Below, in pieces: positions 22,673-37,400 of a stretch of DNA of 64,000 nt. Within the stretch, counting starts at the first letter, position 1, and every line of letters begins with the position of its first letter. Below the pieces are notes generated by a model. That model had not been told where the DNA came from, did not search any database, and was given only the letters and a program-made list of their open reading frames with translations. A program made the position numbers and the translations under genes. Source of the DNA: Tipula vernalis (taxonomy: Eukaryota; Arthropoda; Insecta; Diptera; Tipulidae); NCBI GenBank assembly GCA_958295665.1, contig OY282558.1, positions 463,772,495 through 463,836,494 on the forward strand. The letters are read 5' to 3'.

Positions 22673-25600
22673 CTATCGGTTTCTAGAAGTAATATGGTAT
22701 CTGTGTTTGACCGTTTCCGCCACAGAGGGCAACAAACTCAAAAAATATTTTGAAAATCCAAAAAAATTGGAGAGATACAAAATTCTCTTGCCTGATATAC
22801 TTGAAACAAAAATCTGTAATTGTCGTATGTAATAGCTACATTCATCGTGAGTTATTAACAGTTTACCGCTTGAATATATTCCATTTAGTTTCAAAGATAT
22901 GGTGAATCTGCCGAGAAGACCAGTTTTGGGACTTTGTTTAGTTTTTTGGCCGTAGTGTATTAACATCGCCTCGGTTGATAACGTGTCCCAAGAAAACAGT
23001 GTAAGATAAGCGAGCTAAACTAAACTATTTTTACCTGGGTAATGATTATAGAAACGCGTGGCAACAGGTGTTTTACAATATTAAGCCCATTGGCGATTTT
23101 ACCTTTTTCGCTTCTCGTACCTATATGGAAAACCTCAGACCAACGACCAAAAATCTTTATGATATCTAAATATAACTATTTTGTTATATGTGTTGATTTG
23201 TATCAACATCGTTATGTTTTATACCGATTGTTAAGTTAATCGATATATACATAAATAAAGATTTTAGCATGTTAGTGGTCGTCAAAACTTCGCTTCTTTC
23301 AGAGTACACCAAATTTCGATGAACGAACAGGCTGCATGGGTAAATTTGTGTAGCTATGTTACTCGAATGGTGGTGTTTAGTGGTGCTAAATGTCCCGAAT
23401 CTGAATATGTAATTAGATTTTCATAATTATGATTAATACATTTTTTATAGCATGTGACGCGGTTTCGGCTGAGTTCGTCCTATGGATTACTATAAGATTA
23501 CTAACCGATCAAGCGAAAAAAATTTATTAATATGTTTTTAATAAGATTTAAATAAGGATATAATAGGCTATCGATTTCTAAAAGTAATATGGTATCTGTG
23601 TTTCACCGTCTCCGTCACAGAGGGCAACAAACTCAAAAAATATTTTGAAAATCCAAAAAAATTTGAGAGATAAAAAATTCTCTTGCCTGATATACTTGAA
23701 ACAAAAATCTGTAATTTCTCTATGTAATAGCTACATTCATCGAGAGTTATTAACAGTTTACCGCTTGTAAATATTTCATCTAGTTCCAAAGATATGGTGA
23801 ATTTTCCGAGAAGACCAGTTTTGGGACTTTGTTTAGTTTTTTTGGCCGTAGTGTATTAACATCACCTCGGTTGATAACGTGTCCCAAAAAAACGGTGTAA
23901 GATAGCGAGCTAAACTAAACTATTTTTACCTGGCTAATGATTATAGAAACGCGTGGCAACAGGTGTTTTACAATATTCACCCCATTGGCGATTTTACCTT
24001 TTTCGCTTCTCGTTCCTATATGAAAAACCTCAGACCAACGACCAAAAATGTTTATATTACCGAAAAATAACTTTGTCGTCAAAACTTCGCTTCCTTCAGA
24101 GTACACCAAATTTCGATGATCGAACAGGCTGCATGGGTAAATTTGTGTAGGTATGTTACTTGAATGGTGGTGTTTAGTGGTGCTAAATGTCCCGAATCTG
24201 AATATGTTATTAGATTTTCATAATTATGATTAATAAATTTTTTATAGCATGTGACGCGGTTTCGTCCGAGTTCGTCCTATGGATTACTATAAGATTACTA
24301 ACCGATCAAGCGAAAAAAATTTATTGAAAAGTTTTAATGGTTTTACACTCAGAACATAATAGGCTATCGGTTTCTAAAAGTAATATGGTATCTGTGTTTC
24401 ACCGTTTCCACCACAGAGGGCAACAAACTCAAAAATATTTTAAAAATCCAAAATTGGACAGATAAAAAATTCTTTTGCCTGATATAATTGAAAGAAAAAT
24501 TTGTAATTGTCGTATGTAATAGATACATTTATCGAGAGTTATTAACAGTTTACCGCTTGTAAATATTCCATCTAACTCCAAAGATATGGTGAATTTTCCG
24601 AGAAGGCCAGTTTTGGGACTTTGTTTAGTTTTTTTGGCCGTAGTGTATTAACATCGCCTCCGTTGATCACGTGTCCCAAGAAAACGGTATAAGATAGCGC
24701 GCTAAACTAAACTATTTTGACCTGGGTAATGATTATAGAAACGCGTGGCAACAGGTGTTTTACAATATTCAGCCCATTGGCGATGTTACCTTTTTCGCTT
24801 CTCGTTCCTATATGAAAAACCTCAGACCAACGACCAAAAATGTTTATATTACCGAAAAATAACTTTTTTGTAATATGTGTCGATTTGTATCAACATCGTA
24901 ATGTTTTATACTGATTGTTAAGTTAATCGATACATAAATAAAGATTTTAGCATGTTAGTGGTCGTCAAAACTTCGCTTCCTTCAGAGTACACCAAATTTC
25001 GATGAAAACAGGCTGCATGGGTTAATTTGTGTAGCTATGTTACTCGAATGGTGGTGTTTAGTGGTGCTAAATGTCCCGAATCTGAATATGTAATTAGATT
25101 TTCATAATTATGATTAATACATTTTTTATAGCATGTGACGCGGTTTCGTCCGAGTTCGTCCTATGGATTACTATAAGATTACTAACCGATCAAGCGAAAA
25201 AATTTTATTGAAAAGTTTTTAATAGTTTTTCACTTAGAACATAATAGGCTATCGGTTTCTAGAAGTAATATGGTATCTGTGTTTGACCGTTTCCGCCACA
25301 GAGGGAAACAAACTCAAAAAATATTTTTAAAATCCAAAAAAATTGGACAGATAAAAAATTCTCTTGCCTGATATATTTTAAAGAAAAATCTTTTATTTCC
25401 GTATGTAATAGCTACATTTATCGTGAGTTATCAACAGTTTACCGATTGTAAATATTCCATTTAGTTCCAAAGATATGGTGAATCTGCCGAGAAGACCAGT
25501 TTTGGGACTTTGTTTAGTTTTTTTGGCCGTAGTGTATTAACATCGCCTCGGTTGATAACGTGTCCCAAGAAAACGGTGTAAGATAGCGAGCTAAACTAAA

Positions 25601-26139
25601 CTATTTTTACCTGGGTAATGATTATAGAAACGCGTGGCACCAGGTGTTTTACAATATTCAGCCCATTGGCGATTTTACCTTTTTGGCTTCTCGTTCCCAT
25701 ACGGAAAACCTCAGACCAACGACCAAAAATGTTTATGATATCTAAATATAACTATTTTGTTATATGTGTTGATTTGTGTCAACATCGTTATGTTTTATAC
25801 CGATTGTTAAGTTAATCGATACATAAATAAAGATTTTAGCATGTTAGTGGTCGTCAAAACTTCGCTTCCTTCAGAGTACACCAAATGTCGATGAACGAAC
25901 AGGCTGCATGGGTAAATTTGTGTAGCTATGTTACTCGAATGGTGGTGTTTAGTGGTGCTAAATGTCCCGAATCTGAATATGTAATTAGATTTTCATAATT
26001 ATGATTAATAAATTTTTTATAGCATGTGACGCGGTTTCGTCCGAGTTCGTCCTATGGATTACTATAAGATTAATAACCGATCAAGCGAAAAAATTTTATT
26101 AAAAAGTTTTTAATAATTTTTTACTTAGAACATAATAGG
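22673..26139. repeat. Higher-order repeat, 3467-bp block, copy 2
   Basis: Units 22673, 23568, 24364 and 25249 repeat the series of 19206, 20101, 20897 and 21782 with the same unit lengths (895, 796, 885, 891). Private marks include ttaagcccattgg at 23082 and attaatacatttttt at 25113. The adjacent placement and near identity point to a recent tandem duplication by unequal exchange. Confidence 0.85.
23568..24363. repeat. 796-bp deletion monomer, copy 4
   Basis: Second member of the tandem 5-monomer duplication; essentially identical to copy 3 by eye. Confidence 0.88.
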
Positions 26140-29100
26140 CTATCGGTTTCTAGAAGTAATATGGTATCTGTGTTTGACCGTTTCCGCCACAGAGGGCAAC
26201 AAACTCAAAAAATATTTTGAAAATCCACAAAAATTGGACAGATCAAAAATTCTCTTGCCTGATATACTTGAAACAAACATCTGTAATTTCTTTATGTAAT
26301 AGCTACATTCATCGAGAGTTATTAACAGTTTACCGCTTGTAAATATTTCATCTAGTTCCAAAGATATGGTGAATTTTCCGAGAAGACCAGTTTTGGGACT
26401 TTGTTTAGTTTTTTTGGCCGTAGTGTATTAACATCGCCTCGGTTGATAACGTGTCCCAAGAAAACGGTGTAAGATAGCGAGCTAAACTAAACTATTTTTA
26501 CCTGGGTAATGATTATAGAAACGCGTGGCAACAGGTGTTTTACAATATTCAGCCCATTGGCGATTTTACCTTTTTGGCTTCTTGTTCCTATACGGAAAAC
26601 CTCAGACCAACGACCAAAAATGTTTATATTACCGAAATATAACTTTTTTGTAATATGTGTCGATTTGTATCAACATCGTAATGTTTTATACCGATTGTTA
26701 AGTTAATCGATACATAAATAAAGATTTTAGCATGTTAGTGGTCGTCAAAACTTCGCTTCCTTCAGAGTACACCAAATGTCGATGAACGAACAGGCTGCAT
26801 GGGTAAATTTGTGTAGCTATGTTACTCGAATGGTGGTGTTTAGTGGTGCTAAATGTCCTGAATCTGAATATGTAATTAGATTTTCATAATTATGATTAAT
26901 AAATTTTTTATAGCATGTGACGCGGTTTCGTCCGAGTTCGTCCTATGGATTACTATAAGATTAATAACCGATCAAGCGAAGAAATTTTATTAAAAAGTTT
27001 GTAATAGTTTTTCATTTAGAACATAATAGGCTATCGGTTTCTAGAAGTAATATGGTATCTGTGTTTGACCGTTTCTGCCACAGAGGGCAACAAACTCAAA
27101 AAATATTTTGAAAATCCACAAAAATTGGACAGATCAAAAATTCTCTTGCCTGATATACTTGAAACAAACATCTGTAATTTCTCTATGTAATAGCTACATT
27201 CATCGAGAGTTATTAACAGTTTACCGCTTGTAAATATTTCATCTAGTTCCAAAGATATGGTGAATTTTCTGAGAAGACCAGTTTTGGGACTTTGTTTAGT
27301 TTTTTTGGCCGTAGTGTATTAACATCGCCTCGGTTGATAACGTGTCCCAAGAAAACGGTGTAAGATAGCGAGCTAAACTAAACTATTTTTACCTGGGTAA
27401 TGATTATAGAAACGCGTGGCAACAGGTGTTTTACAATATTCAGCCCATTGGCGATTTTACCTTTTTCGCTTCTCGTTCCTATACGGAAAACCTCAGACCA
27501 ACGACCAAAAATGTTTATATTACCGAAATATAACTTTTTTGTAATATGTGTTGATTTGTATCAACATCGTTATATTTTATTCCGATTGTTAAGTTAATCG
27601 ATACATAAATAAAGATTTTAGCATGTTAGTGGTCGTCAAAACTTCGCTTCCTTCAGAGTACACCAAATTTCGATGAACGAACAGGCTGCATGGGTAAATT
27701 TGTGTAGCTATGTTACTCGAATGGTGGTGTTTAGTGGTGCTAAATGTCCTGAATCTGAATATGTAATTAGATTTTCATAATTATGATTAATAAATTTTTT
27801 ATAGCATGTGACGCGGTTTCGTCCGAGTTCGTCCTATGGATTACTATAAGATTAATAACCGATCAAGCGAAAAATTTTTATTAAAAAGTTTGTAATAGTT
27901 TTTCATTTAGAACATAATAGGCTATCGGTTTCTAGAAGTAATATGGTATCTGTGTTTGACCGTTTCCGCCACAGAGGGCAACAAACTCAAAAAATATTTT
28001 GAAAATCCACAAAAATTGGACAGATCAAAAACTCTCTTGCCTGATATACTTGAAACAAACATCTGTAATTTCTCTATGTAATAGCTACATTCATCGAGAG
28101 TTATTAACAGTTTACCGCTTGTAAATATTTCATCTAGTTCCAAAGATATGGTGAATTTTCCGAGAAGACCAGTTTTGGGACTTTGTTTAGTTTTTTTGGC
28201 CGTAGTGTATTAACATCGCCTCGGTTGATAACGTGTCCCAAGAAAACGGTGTAAGATAGCGAGCTAAACTAAACTATTTTTACCTGGGTAATGATTATAG
28301 AAACGCGTGGCAACAGGTGTTTTACAATATTCAGCCCATTGGCGATTTTACCTTTTTGGCTTCTCGTTCCTATACGGAAAACCTCAGACCAACGACCAAA
28401 AATGTTTATATTACCGAAATATAACTTTTTTGTAATATGTGTTGATTTGTATCAACATCGTTATATTTTATTCCGATTGTTAAGTTAATCGATACATAAA
28501 TAAAGATTTTAGCATGTTAGTGGTCGTCAAAACTTCGCTTCCTTCAGAGTACACCAAATTTCGATGAACGAACAGGCTGCATGGGTAAATTTGTGTAGCT
28601 ATGTTACTCGAATGGTGGTGTTTAGTGGTGCTAAATGTCCTGAATCTGAATATGTAATTAGATTTTCATAATTATGATTAATAAATTTTTTATAGCATGT
28701 GACGCGGTTTCGTCCGAGTTCGTCCTATGGATTACTATAAGATTAATAACCGATCAAGCGAAAAAATTTTATTAAAAAGTTTGTAATAGTTTTTCATTTA
28801 GAACATAATAGGCTATCGGTTTCTAAAAGTAATATGGTATCTGTGTTTGACCGTTTCCGCCACAGAGGGTAACAAACTCAAAAAATATTTTGAAAATCCA
28901 CAAAAATAGGACAGATCAAAAATTCTCTTGCCTGATATACTTGAAACAAACATCTGTAATTTCTCTATGTAATAGCTACATTCATCGAGAGTTATTAACA
29001 GTTTACCGCTTGTAAATATTACATCTAGTTCCAAAGATATGGTGAATTTTCCGAGAAGACCAGTTTTGGGACTTTGTTTAGTTTTTTTGGCCGTAGTGTA

Positions 29101-31485
29101 TTAACATCGCCTCGGTTGATAACGTGTCCCAAGAAAACGGTGTAAGATAGCGAGCTAAACTAAACTATTTTTACCTGGGTAATGATTATAGAAACGCGTG
29201 GCAACAGGTGTTTTACAATATTCAGCCCATTGGCGATTTTACCTTTTTGGCTTCTCGTTCCTATACGGAAAACCTCAGACCAACGACCAAAAATGTTTAT
29301 GATATCTAAATATAACTATTTTGTTATATGTGTTGATTTGTATCAACATCGTTATGTTTTATACCGATTGTTAAGTTAATCGATACATAAATAAAGATTT
29401 TAGCATGTTAGTGGTTGTCAAAACTTCGCTTCCTTCAGAGTACACCAAATGTCGATGAACGAACAGGCTGCATGGGTAAATTTGTGTAGCTATGTTACTC
29501 GAACGGTGGTGTTTAGTGGTGCTAAATGTCCTGAATCTGAATATGTAATTAGATTTTCATAATTATGATTAATAAATTTTTTATAGCATGTGACGCGGTT
29601 TCGTCCGAGTTCGTCCTATGGATTACTATAAGATTAATAACCGATCAAGCGAAAAAATTTTATTAAAAAGTTTGTAATAGTTTTTCATTTAGAACATAAT
29701 AGGCTATCGGTTTCTAGAAGTAATATGGTATCTGTGTTTGACCGTTTCCGCCACAGAGGGCAACAAACTCAAAAAATATTTTGAAAATCCACAAAAATTG
29801 GACAGATCAAAAATTATCTTGCCTGATATACTTGAAACAAACATCTGTAATTTCTTTATGTAATAGCTACATTCATCGAGAGTTATTAACAGTTTACCGC
29901 TTGTAAATATTTCATCTAGTTCCAAAGATATGGTGAATTTTCCGAGAAGACCAGTTTTGGGACTTTGTTTAGTTTTTTTGGCCGTAGTGTATTAACATCG
30001 CCTCGGTTGATAACGTGTCCCAAGAAAACGGTGTAAGATAGCGAGCTAAACTAAACTATTTTTACCTGGGTAATGATTATAGAAACGCGTGGCAACAGGT
30101 GTTTTACAATATTCAGCCCATTGGCGATTTTACCTTTTTGGTTTCTCGTTCCTATACGGAAAACCTCAGACCAACGACCAAAAATGTTTATGATATCTAA
30201 ATATAACTATTTTGTTATATGTATTGATTTGTATCAACATCGTTATGTTTTATACCGATTGTTAAGTTAATCGATACATAAATAAAGATTTTAGCATGTT
30301 AGTGGTCGTCAAAACTTCGCTTCCTTCAGAGTACACCAAATGTCGATGAACGAACAGGCTGCATGGGTAAATTTGTGTAGCTATGTTACTCGAATGGTGG
30401 TGTTTAGTGGTGCTAAATGTCCTGAATCTGAATATGTAATTAGATTTTCATAATTATGATTAATAAATTTTTTATAGCATGTGACGCGGTTTCGTCCGAG
30501 TTCGTCCTATGGATTACTATAAGATTAATAACCGATCAAGCGAAAAATTTTTATTAAAAAGTTTGTAATAGTTTTTCATTTAGAACATAATAGGCTATCG
30601 GTTTCTAGAAGTAATATGGTATCTGTGTTTGACCGTTTCCGCCACAGAGGGCAACAAACTCAAAAAATATTTTGAAAATCCACAAAAATTGGAAAGATCA
30701 AAAATTCTCTTGCCTGATATACTTAAAACAAACATCTGTAATTTCTCTATGTAATAGCTACATTCATCGAGAGTTATTAACAGTTTATCGCTTGTAAATA
30801 TTTCATCTAGTTCCAAAGATATGGTGAATTTTCCGAGAAGACCAGTTTTGGGACTTTGTTTAGTTTTTTTGGCCGTAGTGTATTAACATCGCCTCGGTTG
30901 ATAACGTGTCCCAAGAAAACGGTGTAAGATAGCGAGCTAAACTAAACTATTTTTACCTGGGTAATGATTATTTAAACGCGTGGCAACAGGTGTTTTACAA
31001 TATTCAGCCCATTGGCGGTTTTACCTTTTTGGCTTCTCGTTCCCATACGGAAAACCTCAGACCAACGACCAAAAATGTTTATGATATCTAAATATAACTA
31101 TTTTGTTATATGTGTTGATTTGTATCAACATCGTTATGTTTTATACCGATTGTTAAGTTAATCGATACATAAATAAAGATTTTAGCATGTTAGTGGTCGT
31201 CAAAACTTCGCTTCCTTCAGAGTACACCAAATGTCGATGAACGAACAGGCTCCATGGGTAAATTTGTGTAGCTATGTTACTCGAATGGTGGTGTTTAGTG
31301 GTGCTAAATGTCCCGAATCTGAATATGTAATTAGATTTTCATAATTATGATTAATAAATTTTTTATAGCATGTGACGCGGTTTCGTCCGAGTTCGTCCTA
31401 TGGATTACTATAAGATTAATAACCGATCAAGCGAAAAAATTTTATTAAAAAGTTTTTAATAATTTTTTACTTAGAACATAATAGG

Positions 31486-34400
31486 CTATCGGTTTCTAGA
31501 AGTAATATGGTATCTGTGTTTGACCGTTTCCGCCACAGAGGGCAACAAACTCAAAAAATATTTTGAAAATCCAAAAAAATTGGAGAGATACAAAATTCTC
31601 TTGCCTGATATACTTGAAACAAAAATCTGTAATTGTCGTATGTAATAGCTACATTCATCGTGAGTTATTAACAGTTTACCGCTTGAATATATTCCATTTA
31701 GTTTCAAAGATATGGTGAATCTGCCGAGAAGACCAGTTTTGGGACTTTGTTTAGTTTTTTGGCCGTAGTGTATTAACATCGCCTCGGTTGATAACGTGTC
31801 CCAAGAAAACAGTGTAAGATAAGCGAGCTAAACTAAACTATTTTTACCTGGGTAATGATTATAGAAACGCGTGGCAACAGGTGTTTTACAATATTTAGCC
31901 CATTGGCGATTTTACCTTTTTCGCTTCTCGTACCTATATGGAAAACCTCAGACCAACGACCAAAAATCTTTATGATATCTAAATATAACTATTTTGTTAT
32001 ATGTGTTGATTTGTATCAACATCGTTATGTTTTATACCGATTGTTAAGTTAATCGATATATACATAAATAAAGATTTTAGCATGTTAGTGGTCGTCAAAA
32101 CTTCGCTTCTTTCAGAGTACACCAAATTTCGATGAACGAACAGGCTGCATGGGTAAATTTGTGTAGCTATGTTACTCGAATGGTGGTGTTTAGTGGTGCT
32201 AAATGTCCCGAATCTGAATATGTAATTAGATTTTCATAATTATGATTAATACATTTTTTATAGCATGTGACGCGGTTTCGGCTGAGTTCGTCCTATGGAT
32301 TACTATAAGATTACTAACCGATCAAGCGAAAAAAATTTATTAATATGTTTTTAATAAGATTTAAATAAGGATATAATAGGCTATCGATTTCTAAAAGTAA
32401 TATGGTATCTGTGTTTCACCGTCTCCGTCACAGAGGGCAACAAACTCAAAAAATATTTTGAAAATCCAAAAAAATTTGAGAGATAAAAAATTCTCTTGCC
32501 TGATATACTTGAAACAAAAATCTGTAATTTCTCTATGTAATAGCTACATTCATCGAGAGTTATTAACAGTTTACCGCTTGTAAATATTTCATCTAGTTCC
32601 AAAGATATGGTGAATTTTCCGAGAAGACCAGTTTTGGGACTTTGTTTAGTTTTTTTGGCCGTAGTGTATTAACATCACCTCGGTTGATAACGTGTCCCAA
32701 AAAAACGGTGTAAGATAGCGAGCTAAACTAAACTATTTTTACCTTACTAATGATTATAGAAACGCGTGGCAACAGGTGTTTTACAATATTCACCCCATTG
32801 GCGATTTTACCTTTTTCGCTTCTCGTTCCTATATGAAAAACCTCAGACCAACGACCAAAAATGTTTATATTACCGAAAAATAACTTTGTCGTCAAAACTT
32901 CGCTTCCTTCAGAGTACACCAAATTTCGATGATCGAACAGGCTGCATGGGTAAATTTGTGTAGGTATGTTACTTGAATGGTGGTGTTTAGTGGTGCTAAA
33001 TGTCCCGAATCTGAATATGTTATTAGATTTTCATAATTATGATTAATAAATTTTTTATAGCATGTGACGCGGTTTCGTCCGAGTTCGTCCTATGGATTAC
33101 TATAAGATTACTAACCGATCAAGCGAAAAAAATTTATTGAAAAGTTTTAATGGTTTTACAATCAGAACATAATAGGCTATCGGTTTCTAAAAGTAATATG
33201 GTATCTGTGTTTCACCGTTTCCACCACAGAGGGCAACAAACTCAAAAATATTTTAAAAATCCAAAATTGGACAGATAAAAAATTCTTTTGCCTGATATAA
33301 TTGAAAGAAAAATTTGTAATTGTCGTATGTAATAGATACATTTATCGAGAGTTATTAACAGTTTACCGCTTGTAAATATTCCATCTAACTCCAAAGATAT
33401 GGTGAATTTTCCGAGAAGGCCAGTTTTGGGACTTTGTTTAGTTTTTTTGGCCGTAGTGTATTAACATCGCCTCCGTTGATCACGTGTCCCAAGAAAACGG
33501 TATAAGATAGCGCGCTAAACTAAACTATTTTGACCTGGGTAATGATTATAGAAACGCGTGGCAACAGGTGTTTTACAATATTCAGCCCATTGGCGATGTT
33601 ACCTTTTTCGCTTCTCGTTCCTATATGAAAAACCTCAGACCAACGACCAAAAATGTTTATATTACCGAAAAATAACTTTTTTGTAATATGTGTCGATTTG
33701 TATCAACATCGTAATGTTTTATACTGATTGTTAAGTTAATCGATACATAAATAAAGATTTTAGCATGTTAGTGGTCGTCAAAACTTCGCTTCCTTCAGAG
33801 TACACCAAATTTCGATGAAAACAGGCTGCATGGGTTAATTTGTGTAGCTATGTTACTCGAATGGTGGTGTTTAGTGGTGCTAAATGTCCCGAATCTGAAT
33901 ATGTAATTAGATTTTCATAATTATGATTAATAAATTTTTTATAGCATGTGACGCGGTTTCGTCCGAGTTCGTCCTATGGATTACTATAAGATTACTAACC
34001 GATCAAGCGAAAAAATTTTATTGAAAAGTTTTTAATAGTTTTTCACTTAGAACATAATAGGCTATCGGTTTCTAGAAGTAATATGGTATCTGTGTTTGAC
34101 CGTTTCCGCCACAGAGGGAAACAAACTCAAAAAATATTTTTAAAATCCAAAAAAATTGGACAGATAAAAAATTCTCTTGCCTGATATATTTTAAAGAAAA
34201 ATCTTTTATTTCCGTATGTAATAGCTACATTTATCGTGAGTTATCAACAGTTTACCGATTGTAAATATTCCATTTAGTTCCAAAGATATGGTGAATCTGC
34301 CGAGAAGACCAGTTTTGGGACTTTGTTTAGTTTTTTTGGCCGTAGTGTATTAACATCGCCTCGGTTGATAACGTGTCCCAAGAAAACGGTGTAAGATAGC

Positions 34401-37400
34401 GAGCTAAACTAAACTATTTTTACCTGGGTAATGATTATAGAAACGCGTGGCACCAGGTGTTTTACAATATTCAGCCCATTGGCGATTTTACCTTTTTGGC
34501 TTCTCGTTCCCATACGGAAAACCTCAGACCAACGACCAAAAATGTTTATGATATCTAAATATAACTATTTTGTTATATGTGTTGATTTGTGTCAACATCG
34601 TTATGTTTTATACCGATTGTTAAGTTAATCGATACATAAATAAAGATTTTAGCATGTTAGTGGTCGTCAAAACTTCGCTTCCTTCAGAGTACACCAAATG
34701 TCGATGAACGAACAGGCTGCATGGGTAAATTTGTGTAGCTATGTTACTCGAATGGTGGTGTTTAGTGGTGCTAAATGTCCCGAATCTGAATATGTAATTA
34801 GATTTTCATAATTATGATTAATAAATTTTTTATAGCATGTGACGCGGTTTCGTCCGAGTTCGTCCTATGGATTACTATAAGATTAATAACCGATCAAGCG
34901 AAAAAATTTTATTAAAAAGTTTTTAATAATTTTTTACTTAGAACATAATAGGCTATCGGTTTCTAGAAGTAATATGGTATCTGTGTTTGACCGTTTCCGC
35001 CACAGAGGGCAACAAACTCAAAAAATATTTTGAAAATCCACAAAAATTGGACAGATCAAAAATTCTCTTGCCTGATATACTTGAAACAAACATCTGTAAT
35101 TTCTTTATGTAATAGCTACATTCATCGAGAGTTATTAACAGTTTACCGCTTGTAAATATTTCATCTAGTTCCAAAGATATGGTGAATTTTCCGAGAAGAC
35201 CAGTTTTGGGACTTTGTTTAGTTTTTTTGGCCGTAGTGTATTAACATCGCCTCGGTTGATAACGTGTCCCAAGAAAACGGTGTAAGATAGCGAGCTAAAC
35301 TAAACTATTTTTACCTGGGTAATGATTATAGAAACGCGTGGCAACAGGTGTTTTACAATATTCAGCCCATTGGCGATTTTACCTTTTTGGCTTCTTGTTC
35401 CTATACGGAAAACCTCAGACCAACGACCAAAAATGTTTATATTACCGAAATATAACTTTTTTGTAATATGTGTCGATTTGTATCAACATCGTAATGTTTT
35501 ATACCGATTGTTAAGTTAATCGATACATAAATAAAGATTTTAGCATGTTAGTGGTCGTCAAAACTTCGCTTCCTTCAGAGTACACCAAATGTCGATGAAC
35601 GAACAGGCTGCATGGGTAAATTTGTGTAGCTATGTTACTCGAATGGTGGTGTTTAGTGGTGCTAAATGTCCTGAATCTGAATATGTAATTAGATTTTCAT
35701 AATTATGATTAATAAATTTTTTATAGCATGTGACGCGGTTTCGTCCGAGTTCGTCCTATGGATTACTATAAGATTAATAACCGATCAAGCGAAGAAATTT
35801 TATTAAAAAGTTTGTAATAGTTTTTCATTTAGAACATAATAGGCTATCGGTTTCTAGAAGTAATATGGTATCTGTGTTTGACCGTTTCTGCCACAGAGGG
35901 CAACAAACTCAAAAAATATTTTGAAAATCCACAAAAATTGGACAGATCAAAAATTCTCTTGCCTGATATACTTGAAACAAACATCTGTAATTTCTCTATG
36001 TAATAGCTACATTCATCGAGAGTTATTAACAGTTTACCGCTTGTAAATATTTCATCTAGTTCCAAAGATATGGTGAATTTTCTGAGAAGACCAGTTTTGG
36101 GACTTTGTTTAGTTTTTTTGGCCGTAGTGTATTAACATCGCCTCGGTTGATAACGTGTCCCAAGAAAACGGTGTAAGATAGCGAGCTAAACTAAACTATT
36201 TTTACCTGGGTAATGATTATAGAAACGCGTGGCAACAGGTGTTTTACAATATTCAGCCCATTGGCGATTTTACCTTTTTCGCTTCTCGTTCCTATACGGA
36301 AAACCTCAGACCAACGACCAAAAATGTTTATATTACCGAAATATAACTTTTTTGTAATATGTGTTGATTTGTATCAACATCGTTATATTTTATTCCGATT
36401 GTTAAGTTAATCGATACATAAATAAAGATTTTAGCATGTTAGTGGTCGTCAAAACTTCGCTTCCTTCAGAGTACACCAAATTTCGATGAACGAACAGGCT
36501 GCATGGGTAAATTTGTGTAGCTATGTTACTCGAATGGTGGTGTTTAGTGGTGCTAAATGTCCTGAATCTGAATATGTAATTAGATTTTCATAATTATGAT
36601 TAATAAATTTTTTATAGCATGTGACGCGGTTTCGTCCGAGTTCGTCCTATGGATTACTATAAGATTAATAACCGATCAAGCGAAAAATTTTTATTAAAAA
36701 GTTTGTAATAGTTTTTCATTTAGAACATAATAGGCTATCGGTTTCTAGAAGTAATATGGTATCTGTGTTTGACCGTTTCCGCCACAGAGGGCAACAAACT
36801 CAAAAAATATTTTGAAAATCCACAAAAATTGGACAGATCAAAAACTCTCTTGCCTGATATACTTGAAACAAACATCTGTAATTTCTCTATGTAATAGCTA
36901 CATTCATCGAGAGTTATTAACAGTTTACCGCTTGTAAATATTTCATCTAGTTCCAAAGATATGGTGAATTTTCCGAGAAGACCAGTTTTGGGACTTTGTT
37001 TAGTTTTTTTGGCCGTAGTGTATTAACATCGCCTCGGTTGATAACGTGTCCCAAGAAAACGGTGTAAGATAGCGAGCTAAACTAAACTATTTTTACCTGG
37101 GTAATGATTATAGAAACGCGTGGCAACAGGTGTTTTACAATATTCAGCCCATTGGCGATTTTACCTTTTTGGCTTCTCGTTCCTATACGGAAAACCTCAG
37201 ACCAACGACCAAAAATGTTTATATTACCGAAATATAACTTTTTTGTAATATGTGTTGATTTGTATCAACATCGTTATATTTTATTCCGATTGTTAAGTTA
37301 ATCGATACATAAATAAAGATTTTAGCATGTTAGTGGTCGTCAAAACTTCGCTTCCTTCAGAGTACACCAAATTTCGATGAACGAACAGGCTGCATGGGTA

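Larger units (their letters stand above)
22673..29703. repeat. Large higher-order repeat (period 8813 bp, 10 monomers), copy 1
   Basis: Unit starts 22673, 23568, 24364, 25249, 26140, 27031, 27922 and 28813 recur at +8813 with the same lengths and the same private variants: ttcttgttcc, gcgaagaaat, tttctgccac, aaaactctcttg, gtggttgtcaaaac and gaacggtgg. The match fails between 29704 and 38517, where attatcttgcc meets attctcttgcc. The full period is ten monomers (22673 to 31486). Confidence 0.88.
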
